Numbered from the stretch's first letter, positions 9,504 to 17,942 are shown. The stretch is DNA of 64,000 nt from Nitrospinaceae bacterium (GCA_029261535.1 JAJDBF010000048.1:1-64000), one strand, 5' to 3'. The notes: a model not told the origin generated them from the letters alone. Numbers and translations: made by a program.

Positions 9504-10582
9504 TTGTGGGAGGTTATTGGATTTTCATCAATAAATTTTATAACTTCGTCACAGTTTTCCTTCAATTCACTGAACCATTCCGGAATTATCGGGTCTTCAT
9601 CGCAAACATGAACAAATATGAGCCCTAATATTGCGGATGTTGATGAAGCCATCTCTAAAGCTAATAGTGGTTCCATAGAATAAAGTTTGGCTAATTTATC
9701 GTATCCACCAAATTTTTTTGGGGCATCAAAAGGCGATGGGTGAACCAACGAATCTCTATAAGGCTTAATTTGACCTACCCGTTCAGAGATCAGGGTCGTT
9801 ATCTTCGGTTCGAACTTTTTCCCAGAAATTATTTCCGGGTAGTCGATGATCTTTTTTCTCAGGGAAGTGCCGCTGTTGTCCTGAATAATTTTCTTCTTGT
9901 TTTCAGAAAGCTCCGATAGTTTTTTTTGGTCCTGACAAAATTCCCAGGCTAATCCATTTAGAAAACTTTCCAACAGATTAAAACAGCCCAGCACTGTTGC
10001 TCTCATGACAAAATCTGCTCGACGCGTTAACGTCCCTATTAGTTCTTGATTGTTTCTTGCGTTTTGAAAGTTAACCCTTTGGTATGGCTCTAATTCCCTT
10101 AATCCTTCGATCAGCATTTGAGTTCCATCACAAATATCTTTCGACAAGAAGTCCTCTGGGAATTTAAACTGAAGACCCCACAATGAAATAACTACAGTGA
10201 CATGCTTTGGCATTCCTTTTAGAACTTTCTCTTTGAATTTTCCGTATTTCTGCTCAAATTCGAGCAAAGGCATAGACAGGCCGCGATATCGCTTTATATC
10301 TTCATACATTCGATCCAAAATATTTATTTCCATTTTTACAAAGTTTTTTTTGCAAAACTTCTTAATTTCATTTGATACGTTTTCTTGAATATCCTTGCAA
10401 CCCGATCTAAGATTTTTTCTTGGGAGGTTTTCTAAAACCTCGGTTTCAGATTTTAAAAACTCTTGCCAGCTTTTTGTTTTTGCCAACATCAAATTACCCA
10501 CAGCGCAAGCTCTGTTAGTTTTCCGAATTTGATCAATTTCATACGCTCTTCTTTTTTCAATTGGCATAAAAGGTGGTCTCAT
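9500..10582 (-). CDS. HEPN-like protein of unknown function
   Basis: About 360 residues if started at the ATG at 10582 (MRPPFM...). The open frame extends to a TTG at 10615, but those first 11 codons run into an intergenic hairpin repeat, so I prefer the internal ATG. A helix-rich protein; near the C-terminal third it has RDSLVHPSPF, matching the R-x4-H motif of HEPN domains, many of which are RNases in abortive-infection or toxin systems. An upstream segment with ADFVMRATVLGCFNLLESFLNGL fits the first HEPN helix pair. Base composition is markedly AT-richer than the flanking genes, a sign of recent transfer. It overlaps the SGNH gene start by four bases. Family assignment is tentative. Confidence 0.6.
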   Translation of the reverse strand: MRPPFMPIEKRRAYEIDQIRKTNRACAVGNLMLAKTKSWQEFLKSETEVLENLPRKNLRSGCKDIQENVSNEIKKFCKKNFVKMEINILDRMYEDIKRYRGLSMPLLEFEQKYGKFKEKVLKGMPKHVTVVISLWGLQFKFPEDFLSKDICDGTQMLIEGLRELEPYQRVNFQNARNNQELIGTLTRRADFVMRATVLGCFNLLESFLNGLAWEFCQDQKKLSELSENKKKIIQDNSGTSLRKKIIDYPEIISGKKFEPKITTLISERVGQIKPYRDSLVHPSPFDAPKKFGGYDKLAKLYSMEPLLALEMASSTSAILGLIFVHVCDEDPIIPEWFSELKENCDEVIKFIDENPITSHK

Positions 10583-10610
10583 TTCGACAGGTTGGGGGCA
10601 GGTTCTCCTT

Positions 10611-10638
10611 TTCAAGAACCGCTATTCGCGTTCTTGAA
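10611..10638. repeat. Hairpin repeat (TTCAAGAAC family), copy 1
   Basis: Perfect 9-bp arms TTCAAGAAC and GTTCTTGAA around a GC-rich loop. The same hairpin recurs at 18062-18089 and 41579-41605, each time near the TGTCATTCTGA core repeat. Here it overlaps the extreme 5' end of the open frame of the HEPN-like gene. Confidence 0.85.
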
Positions 10639-10660
10639 TGTGACACATAAAATCAACGAA

Positions 10661-11152
10661 CTGTCATTCTGAACGAAGTGAAGAATCTCGCCTTTGCTTG
10701 AAGGGTTTAGTGTTGCTGTAGAAAATTATTCTCCGTTCAAATCTTTCCAGTTCGGATTCATCGATTCTATCAACGCAACCTTCTTTTTTCGCACCCAACC
10801 TTTTATCTGCTTTTCACGCGCAATCGCGGATTTTATCTGATCCGTCTTTTCAAAAAAGACCAAACGTCCTAATTGATAACGACTGGCAAATCCTGCCATC
10901 TCCCCAGACCGATGCTCTGCCATGCGACGCTCCAAGTTATTGGTGACACCTGTATACAATGTGCCCGAAGAGTTGGTAAGGATGTAAACAAAATATTCTT
11001 TCATTCAAAATACCAAATTAAAAGCAAAGGCGAGATTCTTCGGACCTGGCGGTCGGTCAACGGGAGACATTTTGTTGTGCGCTCTTCGGTTTATATTTGT
11101 TCTGACAGTACAGGCCCGATGCCCCGCCTCAAGGCGGTCCTCAGAATGACAG
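10661..11152. mobile_element. GIY-YIG-carrying inverted-repeat element
   Basis: A 492-bp unit bounded by perfect 12-bp terminal inverted repeats, CTGTCATTCTGA at 10661-10672 and its complement at 11141-11152. A second, 20-bp perfect inverted pair lies at 10680-10699 and 11022-11041 (left copy reads GAAGAATCTCGCCTTTGCTT). Between the inner arms sits one gene, a small GIY-YIG nuclease. The right arm is longer because it holds extra hairpins (GGACCTGGCGGTC at 11042-11054 and CCGCC/GGCGG at 11124-11137). Solo copies of the terminal core occur at 18176-18209 and 41486-41526. I see no target-site duplication. Calling it mobile is inference from structure. Confidence 0.6.
10726..11004 (-). CDS. GIY-YIG nuclease, small YhbQ-like
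   Basis: A complete 92-residue single-domain GIY-YIG protein. The core is visible: YFVYILTN (the GIY strand), LYTGVTNNLERRMAEH (the YIG strand with catalytic Tyr and Arg), and AIAREKQIKGW containing the metal-binding glutamate. Size and motifs match the UPF0213/YhbQ group, single-strand or branched-DNA nucleases of poorly known role. It lies inside an inverted-repeat element and faces no other gene, with its own ATG at 11004. In many bacteria such small GIY-YIG genes occur in several near-identical copies, which fits mobility, though copy number cannot be seen here. Confidence 0.9.
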   Translation of the reverse strand: MKEYFVYILTNSSGTLYTGVTNNLERRMAEHRSGEMAGFASRYQLGRLVFFEKTDQIKSAIAREKQIKGWVRKKKVALIESMNPNWKDLNGE

Positions 11153-11225
11153 GATTAAGCTTTTGCATTTTAAAGCGATCCAGTTTTTTCACCTCATAAT
11201 CAACAAACTACCCTTCTCAAGCAAT

Positions 11226-11975
11226 TCACATTCCGGTTGGGTAATCGAGGAACACGGTTTCAAGGCCAAATTTTTCCTTTAAGTGACGGCCCACGGCTTT
11301 CACTCCGCCGGTCTCGGTGGCGTAGTGTCCGGCGAACAACAGCGCACAACTGGCTTCCTCGGCTTCGTGATATTGGTGATTCGCCCCCTCGCCGGTGATG
11401 TAGCAATCCAGCCCTGCGTCCACCGCCTGCCCAATCATATCCCCAGCCCCGCCGGTGACCAGCCCGACAGTTTCTACTTCACCTTGCCCGATCACTTTCA
11501 CTGGACCCGATAACTGCATCTCCAGTTTGCGTGCTATTTCCTTGACCGACTGCCGGGGAACGCGGCCCTTCATTCCGATCAACTGATCCTTGCATTCGCC
11601 AAATGGTTCGATTTTCTCGAGTCCAATTTTGTCGGCCAGAGCACGGTTGTTGCCCAAGAGCGGGTGCATGTCCAGCGGCAGATGTGCCGAATAAAGTGCG
11701 ATGTCGCCTTCAATCATTGCCGCAAACTTCTGGTACTGTGGTCCACGGACGGATTGCAGTCCGCCCCAGAACAACCCATGATGAACAAACATCATCTGGC
11801 AACCGGCTTTCTTTGCCAGTTTGATGGTGGCAAGGCAAGCGTCGACCGCCAGGCCGATTTTGCGCACACCACTTTTATTTTCTACTTGCAGGCCGTTGAG
11901 CGCATTTGGATAATCCCTGATAGAATGAATCTCCAATAACCCATCCAGGTATTGACTGATCTGGTGAATGTCCAT
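11226..11975 (-). CDS. Nif3-like dinuclear metal-centre protein
   Basis: A 249-residue member of the Nif3/YbgI (DUF34, GTP cyclohydrolase I type 2-like) family. Metal-ligand motifs are present: MFVHHGLFWGG, HLPLDMHPLLGNN and, towards the C-terminus, FAGHYATETGG with His and Glu ligands. The family forms toroidal hexamers with a di-metal site; physiological role is unsettled. I start it at the ATG at 11975 (MDIHQI); the open frame extends upstream to a TTG at 12011 through residues with no similarity to the family. A TATACT box lies seven bases before that ATG, so the message may have almost no leader. It is divergent from the permease genes. Confidence 0.88.
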   Translation of the reverse strand: MDIHQISQYLDGLLEIHSIRDYPNALNGLQVENKSGVRKIGLAVDACLATIKLAKKAGCQMMFVHHGLFWGGLQSVRGPQYQKFAAMIEGDIALYSAHLPLDMHPLLGNNRALADKIGLEKIEPFGECKDQLIGMKGRVPRQSVKEIARKLEMQLSGPVKVIGQGEVETVGLVTGGAGDMIGQAVDAGLDCYITGEGANHQYHEAEEASCALLFAGHYATETGGVKAVGRHLKEKFGLETVFLDYPTGM

Positions 11976-12016
11976 GCCAGTCAGTATACCGGAGTCCCGC
12001 TTCCGACCCAAGAGAC

Positions 12017-12976
12017 ATGCTCGCGTTCATTCTTCGAAATATTGGTCAGCGACTCATCCTGCTGGTGATCGTTTCCATCCTGGCGCACACTATTGTGCAT
12101 CTGGCACCGGGCGAGCCCAGCCTGGTCGATCCGTCCAACCCGCGCATGAAGGCGGAGGACATCGAGCGCATCCGCGCCGCGTTCCATCTCGACGACCCCC
12201 TGCACGTCCAATATTATTACTGGATGCGCGACCTGCTGAATGGCGATTTGAAATCGTTCAAGGACAACCAGCCGGTGCTGGAAAAAATCTGGGGCCGGTT
12301 TTTGAATTCCCTGCCGCTGTTTATTCTGGCGACCCTCATCACCTGGTGCGTTGCGTTTCCCTTTGGCATCAGCTCCGCCCTCAACCGGGGTTCGACCTAT
12401 GACAAGACCGGCACCTTCCTGTCTTATTTTCTGATCTCGTTTCCCGGCTTCTTCCTGTCGTCCCTGCTCATAATTTTCATCGTGCAAACATTTGATGTCC
12501 CCGTCATCAGCATGCGCACCTTCGGACTGGAAGACGCCAGTGCCTGGACGCAGATCAACGATCGCATCTGGCACCTGACGCTTCCCGCCCTCATGACGGC
12601 GATACTTGGCATTGCGGTGCTGTCGCGTTTTGTGCGTTCGCAGATGCAGGAGGTGATCCTCCACGACTACATCCGCACCGCGCGCGCCAAAGGGCTGGAC
12701 GAAGACAACGTCATTTACAAACACGCCCTGCGCAACGCCCTGCTACCGTTCATCACCATGTTCGGGTTGATGATCCCCGGCCTCATCAGCGGCTCGGTGA
12801 TCTTTGAACAAATCTTCGCCTGGCCGGGAATGGGCAGGCTCGGTTACGATGCCATTCTGTCGCGCGATTTTCCTGTCATCCTCACGCTCAATTTAATCGC
12901 CGCCGTGCTCACCCTGATCGGCACCCTGGTGTCTGATCTTCTGTATGCGCTGGCTGATCCGCGCATCAAATTTTGA
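12017..12976 (+). CDS. Oligopeptide-type ABC transporter permease, OppB/DppB family
   Basis: A 319-residue inner-membrane permease. It starts with MLAFILRNIGQRLILLVIVS and the HLAPGEP motif characteristic of OppB/DppB proteins, has about six transmembrane segments, and carries the EAA loop in the C-terminal half (DYIRTARAKGLDEDNVIYKHALRNALLP), which docks the ATPase. It would form a heterodimer with the next gene to import peptides, nickel or glycosides. No ATPase or binding protein is encoded beside it; they must be elsewhere in the genome, so the substrate remains open. The stop codon lies within the ribosome-binding region of the next gene. Confidence 0.9.
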   Translation: MLAFILRNIGQRLILLVIVSILAHTIVHLAPGEPSLVDPSNPRMKAEDIERIRAAFHLDDPLHVQYYYWMRDLLNGDLKSFKDNQPVLEKIWGRFLNSLPLFILATLITWCVAFPFGISSALNRGSTYDKTGTFLSYFLISFPGFFLSSLLIIFIVQTFDVPVISMRTFGLEDASAWTQINDRIWHLTLPALMTAILGIAVLSRFVRSQMQEVILHDYIRTARAKGLDEDNVIYKHALRNALLPFITMFGLMIPGLISGSVIFEQIFAWPGMGRLGYDAILSRDFPVILTLNLIAAVLTLIGTLVSDLLYALADPRIKF

Positions 12977-12987
12977 GGATGCCCGCC

Positions 12988-13953
12988 ATGCCCGACACTC
13001 TGGTTCAGGACGATCTGAAACCGCATGTCTCCCCCAGTCAGGAACGCTGGAACGTGTTTCGCCGCAATCGCTGGGCCCTGCTGAGCGGTCTGCTCCTGCT
13101 CGGCCTGCTCGGTCTCGCACTCCTCGGCAAAGCCTTGACGGCGGGCACCGATCCGGTGATCGACTCGGCGACGGTGCGGCTCACGCAAAAAATGTTGCCG
13201 CCGTTTTCGGTTTATAATCAGGACACCATTGCAAAAGAAGACGCGCCCCTGTTCGGGGTTTATCTGCTCGGCACCGATGATTTTGGCAGGGACCTGTTTG
13301 CCCGCATGCTGGAGGGTACTTTCGTTTCACTCACGGTCGGGTTCGTCGCCGTCGGCATCTCGGTGACCGTTGGTATTTTTCTGGGAGGTCTGGCCGGTTA
13401 CTATGGACGCGTGAAACTGGGTTTCCTCACGGTCGACACGCTCATCATGCGCTTCGTCGACATCATGTTGTGCTTCCCCACATTTTTTTTAATCCTGACG
13501 GCGGTTGCGCTTTTGCCGCCCAGCATTTATAACATCATGATCATCATCGGCCTGACCAGTTGGATGCAAACGGCGCGGTTGGTGCGTGCCGACTTTCTTG
13601 CCCTGCGCGATCAGGATTACGTTCTCGCCGCACGCTCGCAGGCGATCCCGGAATGGCGCATCATCTTTCTGCATTGCGTGCCGAATGCCATGGCCCCGGT
13701 GCTGGTGTCCGCCACCATCGGTGTCGCCACCGCTATTCTGACCGAATCCGCTTTGAGTTATCTCGGCTTCGGCGTGCAACCGCCGGATGCCACCTGGGGC
13801 AACATCCTGGCAGACGGTAGGCCCCTGATCTTCGATGCGCCCTGGTTGACCTTCATCCCCGGACTCACCATCCTGCTGGTGGTGCTCGCGTTCAACCTGT
13901 GCGGCGAGGGATTGCGCGAAGCCTTCGATCCCAAACTGAGAGAATCGCGTTAA
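12988..13953 (+). CDS. Oligopeptide-type ABC transporter permease, OppC/DppC family
   Basis: A 321-residue inner-membrane permease and partner of the preceding OppB-like protein. It has the N-terminal OppC/DppC segment (NVFRRNRWALLSGLLLL), a GTDDFGRDLFARML motif typical of the family, and the EAA loop DYVLAARSQAIPEWRIIFLHCVPNA. Start choice: GAGG overlapping the upstream stop lies nine bases before the ATG at 12988; ATG at 12979 and TTG at 12973 are also in frame but badly spaced. The insert between the first membrane helix and the GTDDFGRD motif is polar and probably periplasmic. Nothing downstream continues the operon, as the ABC-F gene has its own leader. Confidence 0.9.
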   Translation: MPDTLVQDDLKPHVSPSQERWNVFRRNRWALLSGLLLLGLLGLALLGKALTAGTDPVIDSATVRLTQKMLPPFSVYNQDTIAKEDAPLFGVYLLGTDDFGRDLFARMLEGTFVSLTVGFVAVGISVTVGIFLGGLAGYYGRVKLGFLTVDTLIMRFVDIMLCFPTFFLILTAVALLPPSIYNIMIIIGLTSWMQTARLVRADFLALRDQDYVLAARSQAIPEWRIIFLHCVPNAMAPVLVSATIGVATAILTESALSYLGFGVQPPDATWGNILADGRPLIFDAPWLTFIPGLTILLVVLAFNLCGEGLREAFDPKLRESR

Positions 13954-13973
13954 TCCAAAACCCTGTTTCTTTA

Positions 13974-14023
13974 ACAGGCTCCTGACGTTTTGAATGTTTT
14001 AAAGGAGCCGTTCGTCAGCCTGT
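13974..14023 (+). promoter_or_regulatory. Mutually exclusive inverted repeats before ABC-F gene
   Basis: Between the permease stop and the ABC-F start, ACAGGCTCCTGACG (13974-13987) can pair either with GGAGCC at 14004-14009 or with CGTCAG/CCTGT at 14013-14023. The two pairings share the left arm and exclude each other. There is no T-run directly after either, so it is not a plain terminator. Competing leader structures are known before some ABC-F genes, but regulation here is inference. Confidence 0.35.
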
Positions 14024-14051
14024 CACAATTACTAAAGGTATCTTTAATTAA

Positions 14052-15998
14052 ATGATCAAACTGAATTGCCTTGAAAAACGTTACGGACCCAAAGTCCTTT
14101 TTAAATCTGTCAGCTTTCATCTGAGGCCGGGCGATCGCGTTGGCCTCATTGGCGAAAACGGAATGGGGAAGACCACTCTGTTTCGCATCCTCACTCATAA
14201 AGAAACGTATGACAGCGGCACGGTCAGCCTGCGCAAGGGCGCGCGCATCGCCATGCTGGAGCAGGAATTGAAGGAGGATGACTGCACCGTCCTTCAAAGG
14301 GTCGTGCTCGGTGACGACCATTTTCGCAAAGTGCAGGAAGGCCTTGAACAATTACAGAACGACACCAAGGCGCAGGCGGAGGACTCCGAAAACTGGGCCA
14401 ACCGTTACGGAAATCTACAGCATGAATTCGAGCGCATGGGCGGTTACCATCGGGAAGCAACCGCGCAAACGATTCTCGCCGGGCTTGCCTTCAAGACTGA
14501 GCAGATGAACCAACCGCTGATGAAATTTTCCGGCGGCTGGCGCATGCGCGTGGAGCTGGCGCGCCTCCTCTTGCAACAACCGGAAGTGCTCCTTTTAGAT
14601 GAGCCGACCAATCATCTCGACCTGGCATCGGTGGTCTGGCTCGAATCATTTTTAAAAAGTTACGAAGGCAGTTTGCTATTGATCTCGCATGACCGGCGTT
14701 TTCTGAATAATCTGGTCACCCGCATTGCGGAGCTGGACCGCGGCAACCTGACTCTTTACTCCGGCAATTATGATGACTTCGAGCGACTCAAGGCCGAGCG
14801 GTCCGAGCAGTTGGAGTCCCAGGCCAGCAACCAGCAAAGACGTGTTGCCGAGCTGGAGCGTTTTATCGAACGGTTTCGCGCCAAGAATACAAAAGCCGCG
14901 CAAGCCAAGAGCAAGCAGAAGATTCTCGATAAAATGGAGAAGGTTGAAACCACATCCAATAGCCGTACCGTCAAATTCCGTTTCCCGCAACCGGCCCGCA
15001 TCGGTCGCATCGCCCTGGATATCGTAAAAGTTTCCAAATCCTACGGAGACCTCACGGTCTACAAAGATTTTTCTATCAAACTCGAACGTGGTAGCAAGAT
15101 CGCCCTGGTGGGTGTCAACGGTGCCGGTAAGTCTACCTTGATGAAGCTGATGGCGGGCGTGCTTCCACCTAATAGTGGCGAGGTGGTGGAGGGGCACAAC
15201 GTCACCCGCGCTTATTTTGCCCAGCACAATCTGGAAACATTGAAAGCCGGCAGTACCGTGATCGAATCCCTTGATGAAGTGGCGGGCAACCTGATGCTGA
15301 CAAAGAAGCGAAGTATCCTCGGCGCTTTTTTATTTTCCGGTGACGATGTAGAAAAGAAAGTGTCCGTGTTGTCCGGCGGCGAGAAAGCGAGGCTGGCACT
15401 GGCGCGTTTGCTGGTCCATCCGGCACCGCTCCTGTTAGTGGATGAGCCGACCAACCATCTGGACATCCGGTCCTGTGAAGTGCTGGCGGCGGCCCTCGCC
15501 GATTTCGACGGCACACTGGTGGCCATCTCGCACGATCGTTTTTTCCTCGATGGCATCATCAATCAGGTGTGGGAAGTGGACGCGGGAAAGGTTCGTATTT
15601 ATCATGGCAACTACACGGACTACGAAAAGGAAAAAGAAAAACAGGCTGAGGCTGAAGCAAAGAACACTAAAAAATCAAAAGAGGGGAGTCCCTCAAAATC
15701 GAAACAGGATAAGGAGCGCAAGCGGCGGGAAGCCGAAGAACGCAATGCCCGCCACCGCAAACTGAAACCTCTGAAAAAACGTGTGGAGGAAATCGAACCG
15801 CAACTGGAAAAAATTCTCAAGGAAAAAGAAGAGGTCGAAAACAAACTCGGCGCGTCCGATATTTATCAGAACGAAAGAAAGGCTGACCTTGCGACACTGT
15901 TGGAGCAACAGGGAAAACTGAATCGGCAAGAACAAAAATTGATGAAAGAGTGGGACCGCCTGATGGCCCAGATAGAACCGCTAGAAACCGTCAGTTGA
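14052..15998 (+). CDS. ABC-F family ATPase (ribosome-associated type)
   Basis: A 648-residue cytoplasmic protein with two ABC ATPase domains and no membrane segments. Domain 1 has Walker A GENGMGKTT (34-42), signature FSGGWRMRVELA and Walker B LLLDEPTNHLDL. The linker (about residues 245-310) is helical and basic, the position of the P-site tRNA interaction motif in this family. Domain 2 has Walker A GVNGAGKST, signature LSGGEKARLALA and VDEPTNHLDI. The last 120 residues are a highly charged coiled coil, as in Uup and other long ABC-F proteins, which may also bind DNA or RNA. ABC-F proteins relieve stalled or antibiotic-blocked ribosomes. Which subfamily this is cannot be decided by eye. Confidence 0.93.
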   Translation: MIKLNCLEKRYGPKVLFKSVSFHLRPGDRVGLIGENGMGKTTLFRILTHKETYDSGTVSLRKGARIAMLEQELKEDDCTVLQRVVLGDDHFRKVQEGLEQLQNDTKAQAEDSENWANRYGNLQHEFERMGGYHREATAQTILAGLAFKTEQMNQPLMKFSGGWRMRVELARLLLQQPEVLLLDEPTNHLDLASVVWLESFLKSYEGSLLLISHDRRFLNNLVTRIAELDRGNLTLYSGNYDDFERLKAERSEQLESQASNQQRRVAELERFIERFRAKNTKAAQAKSKQKILDKMEKVETTSNSRTVKFRFPQPARIGRIALDIVKVSKSYGDLTVYKDFSIKLERGSKIALVGVNGAGKSTLMKLMAGVLPPNSGEVVEGHNVTRAYFAQHNLETLKAGSTVIESLDEVAGNLMLTKKRSILGAFLFSGDDVEKKVSVLSGGEKARLALARLLVHPAPLLLVDEPTNHLDIRSCEVLAAALADFDGTLVAISHDRFFLDGIINQVWEVDAGKVRIYHGNYTDYEKEKEKQAEAEAKNTKKSKEGSPSKSKQDKERKRREAEERNARHRKLKPLKKRVEEIEPQLEKILKEKEEVENKLGASDIYQNERKADLATLLEQQGKLNRQEQKLMKEWDRLMAQIEPLETVS

Positions 15999-16010
15999 TT
16001 TTTATTCTGA

Positions 16011-17942
16011 TTACCCCGCATCTTTCAGGAAACCGGACCAGACGTAGCCTTCCTTGTCGCCTTTTCTCACAACCACCCAGGGTTTGCCGTTGAGGATCAC
16101 TTCAGTCTCTCGCACCAACTGTAGAGGCTCGTCCCGTTTACTTTTCATCACGACAGGAAATTTGGCCCCCGGTCCGGTGCGGATGGTGAGTACCTTGAGT
16201 CGGGTCAACACGGTTTTTGTTTGTGATGCGGATTCCGCCGGTGCAGAAGGTGATGCCACTTGCGGCGATTCCGGGGCCTTCACCTCCGGCGTTTTCATTG
16301 CCGGTTTCTGAACTTCAGCCGCCTGCTCCGGCACTGTTGGCGACTGCGGTGCTATCGGTGTTGATGATGCAGAAGTCGTCGGTTTCTTAAGTGTTGGCGG
16401 TGTTGGTTCCACAGGAAATTTCAGGCGGGAAGATGCGTCCTTGCTTGCCGGTACCTCGACCACTTCCGACACGGTCGCCGGCTCCGACTGAAATTTTACG
16501 AAGACCGGATTGGACAGTAGCCTGCCTCCTTCCTCCGTTTCGATAATCAAACGGTAGTAAACCGGTTCATTCAAGTTGACATCAAGGTCGCGCCATTTTC
16601 CCTGATAGGGCAGAGACACGGTTTCGCGTTTTGCGACCACGCCACTGCGAAGGATAACAATCCGGGCGGTGGTTTCCTTGCCGCCGGTGGATCGGATCGC
16701 CATAGAAATTTCAGGAAAGTCGCCGGAGATAAGAGTCCCGCCCGCGCCCACCTGCCGTCCGCGTGTGCCATCCGCCACCAAAAAAGCATCGAGGGCCAAA
16801 CGGCTGGAGTTCTCGGGCTGAGTCACCGCATACATCTGCCCGAGGCGCAGGGCTTGCAAAACCGATTCGGTGTCTTTGGTTTTGACTTGCGCCACTGTCC
16901 GCACCGCGCCCAGCTTGTGCCCTTCCTGATCTTCACAATGGTAGTCGTTGGCACCGTACCCCCAAACCGGATGCGACCTCTCGCCATCCAGATACTGGAG
17001 CAATACCTGATCCCACTGCCCTCCCGGCTTGCTGGCGGGTACCGGTTGATCGTCCAGTGCCTGAAAGCCCGTGTAGTTTGAAGTCAGTAACATATCTTCC
17101 GGATGAAGCGGGGTCGTCAATTGCATACTGCCAGCGGTGCGGTCGCCATTGGCATCGGGCGATTCCAGATGATTCCAGAACACCAGCGCGCCACGTTGGG
17201 TCGCGTAATCGATGGTTTGCTGATAGGGAGCCACTCCAGCATCGCCATGGTAGGCATCGAAGGGAGAACTCCTCAAAGGATGCACATTAAAAGCCAGGAC
17301 ACCCATCAGCACGGCGGCGGTCATGGAAAGTCCGGGCCGATTTTTTCTGTAGTACAGCACCAGAAAAAAAACACCGCCGCCAACATACGCAAAGAAGGGC
17401 CAGTAAAAATGTGAGGCGTATGTCCAGGACGCGTTGCTGTTGAGTGTTGGCAGTTGTTCGTATTCGTGTGGCGCGTTGAAGCCGACCACCAGCAGATGCT
17501 TGTCCCAGTTGTGGGCCACCAGGTTGTCGTTAAAAGGACTGCCGGTCCAGTAATAAAACGGAGCACTCTCCACACCGGGGATGACCAGCACCTTGGGAAA
17601 TTCTTTATTCACTTGCCGGATTTCGGCAAGATAAGTGGAGGCACTGTTTTCCAGAATCGACGGTCCGCTTTCCTTTTTTTTCAGGAGGTGTTCTACAGGG
17701 GGAAAACCATACTCCAAAGATACCCGCTCGTGGTCGGCGATCACCAGGCCGTGAATGCCCCGGTGTTGCGCCAGTTCCGCCAGATTCTCGATAGACAGAC
17801 AGCCGTCACTGAATTTTGATTTCACATCGATGACAAGGTCCAGCGGGATCGCCAGAACTTTTAGCGGAGCGAAAAAAAGAATCGCCAAGAGCATCACAAT
17901 TCCGGAAGCGCATGACAGGGCAGGTCGTTGGCCAGGGTTCAT
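16011..17942 (-). CDS. Exported PHP-type protein with SH3-like C-terminus
   Basis: A 643-residue protein with an N-terminal hydrophobic signal (CASGIVMLLAILFFAPLKVLA). The next 400 residues resemble PHP metal-dependent phosphoesterases: DVKSKFSDGCLS and VIADHER near the start, VIPGVES in the middle, and NHLESPDANGD later. In canonical PHP proteins the first motif is HxHT/S; here it reads KSKFS, so the first metal site is probably incomplete. Two transmembrane helices (YWPFFAYVGGGVFFLVLYY and MTAAVLMGVLAFNV) interrupt this domain at about residues 180-230. A proline-rich linker (about 495-575) leads to a C-terminal bacterial SH3 domain (about 580-640, LTIRTGPGAKFPVV), a likely cell-wall-binding module. 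Function unknown. It converges on the ABC-F gene. Confidence 0.7.
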   Translation of the reverse strand: MNPGQRPALSCASGIVMLLAILFFAPLKVLAIPLDLVIDVKSKFSDGCLSIENLAELAQHRGIHGLVIADHERVSLEYGFPPVEHLLKKKESGPSILENSASTYLAEIRQVNKEFPKVLVIPGVESAPFYYWTGSPFNDNLVAHNWDKHLLVVGFNAPHEYEQLPTLNSNASWTYASHFYWPFFAYVGGGVFFLVLYYRKNRPGLSMTAAVLMGVLAFNVHPLRSSPFDAYHGDAGVAPYQQTIDYATQRGALVFWNHLESPDANGDRTAGSMQLTTPLHPEDMLLTSNYTGFQALDDQPVPASKPGGQWDQVLLQYLDGERSHPVWGYGANDYHCEDQEGHKLGAVRTVAQVKTKDTESVLQALRLGQMYAVTQPENSSRLALDAFLVADGTRGRQVGAGGTLISGDFPEISMAIRSTGGKETTARIVILRSGVVAKRETVSLPYQGKWRDLDVNLNEPVYYRLIIETEEGGRLLSNPVFVKFQSEPATVSEVVEVPASKDASSRLKFPVEPTPPTLKKPTTSASSTPIAPQSPTVPEQAAEVQKPAMKTPEVKAPESPQVASPSAPAESASQTKTVLTRLKVLTIRTGPGAKFPVVMKSKRDEPLQLVRETEVILNGKPWVVVRKGDKEGYVWSGFLKDAG

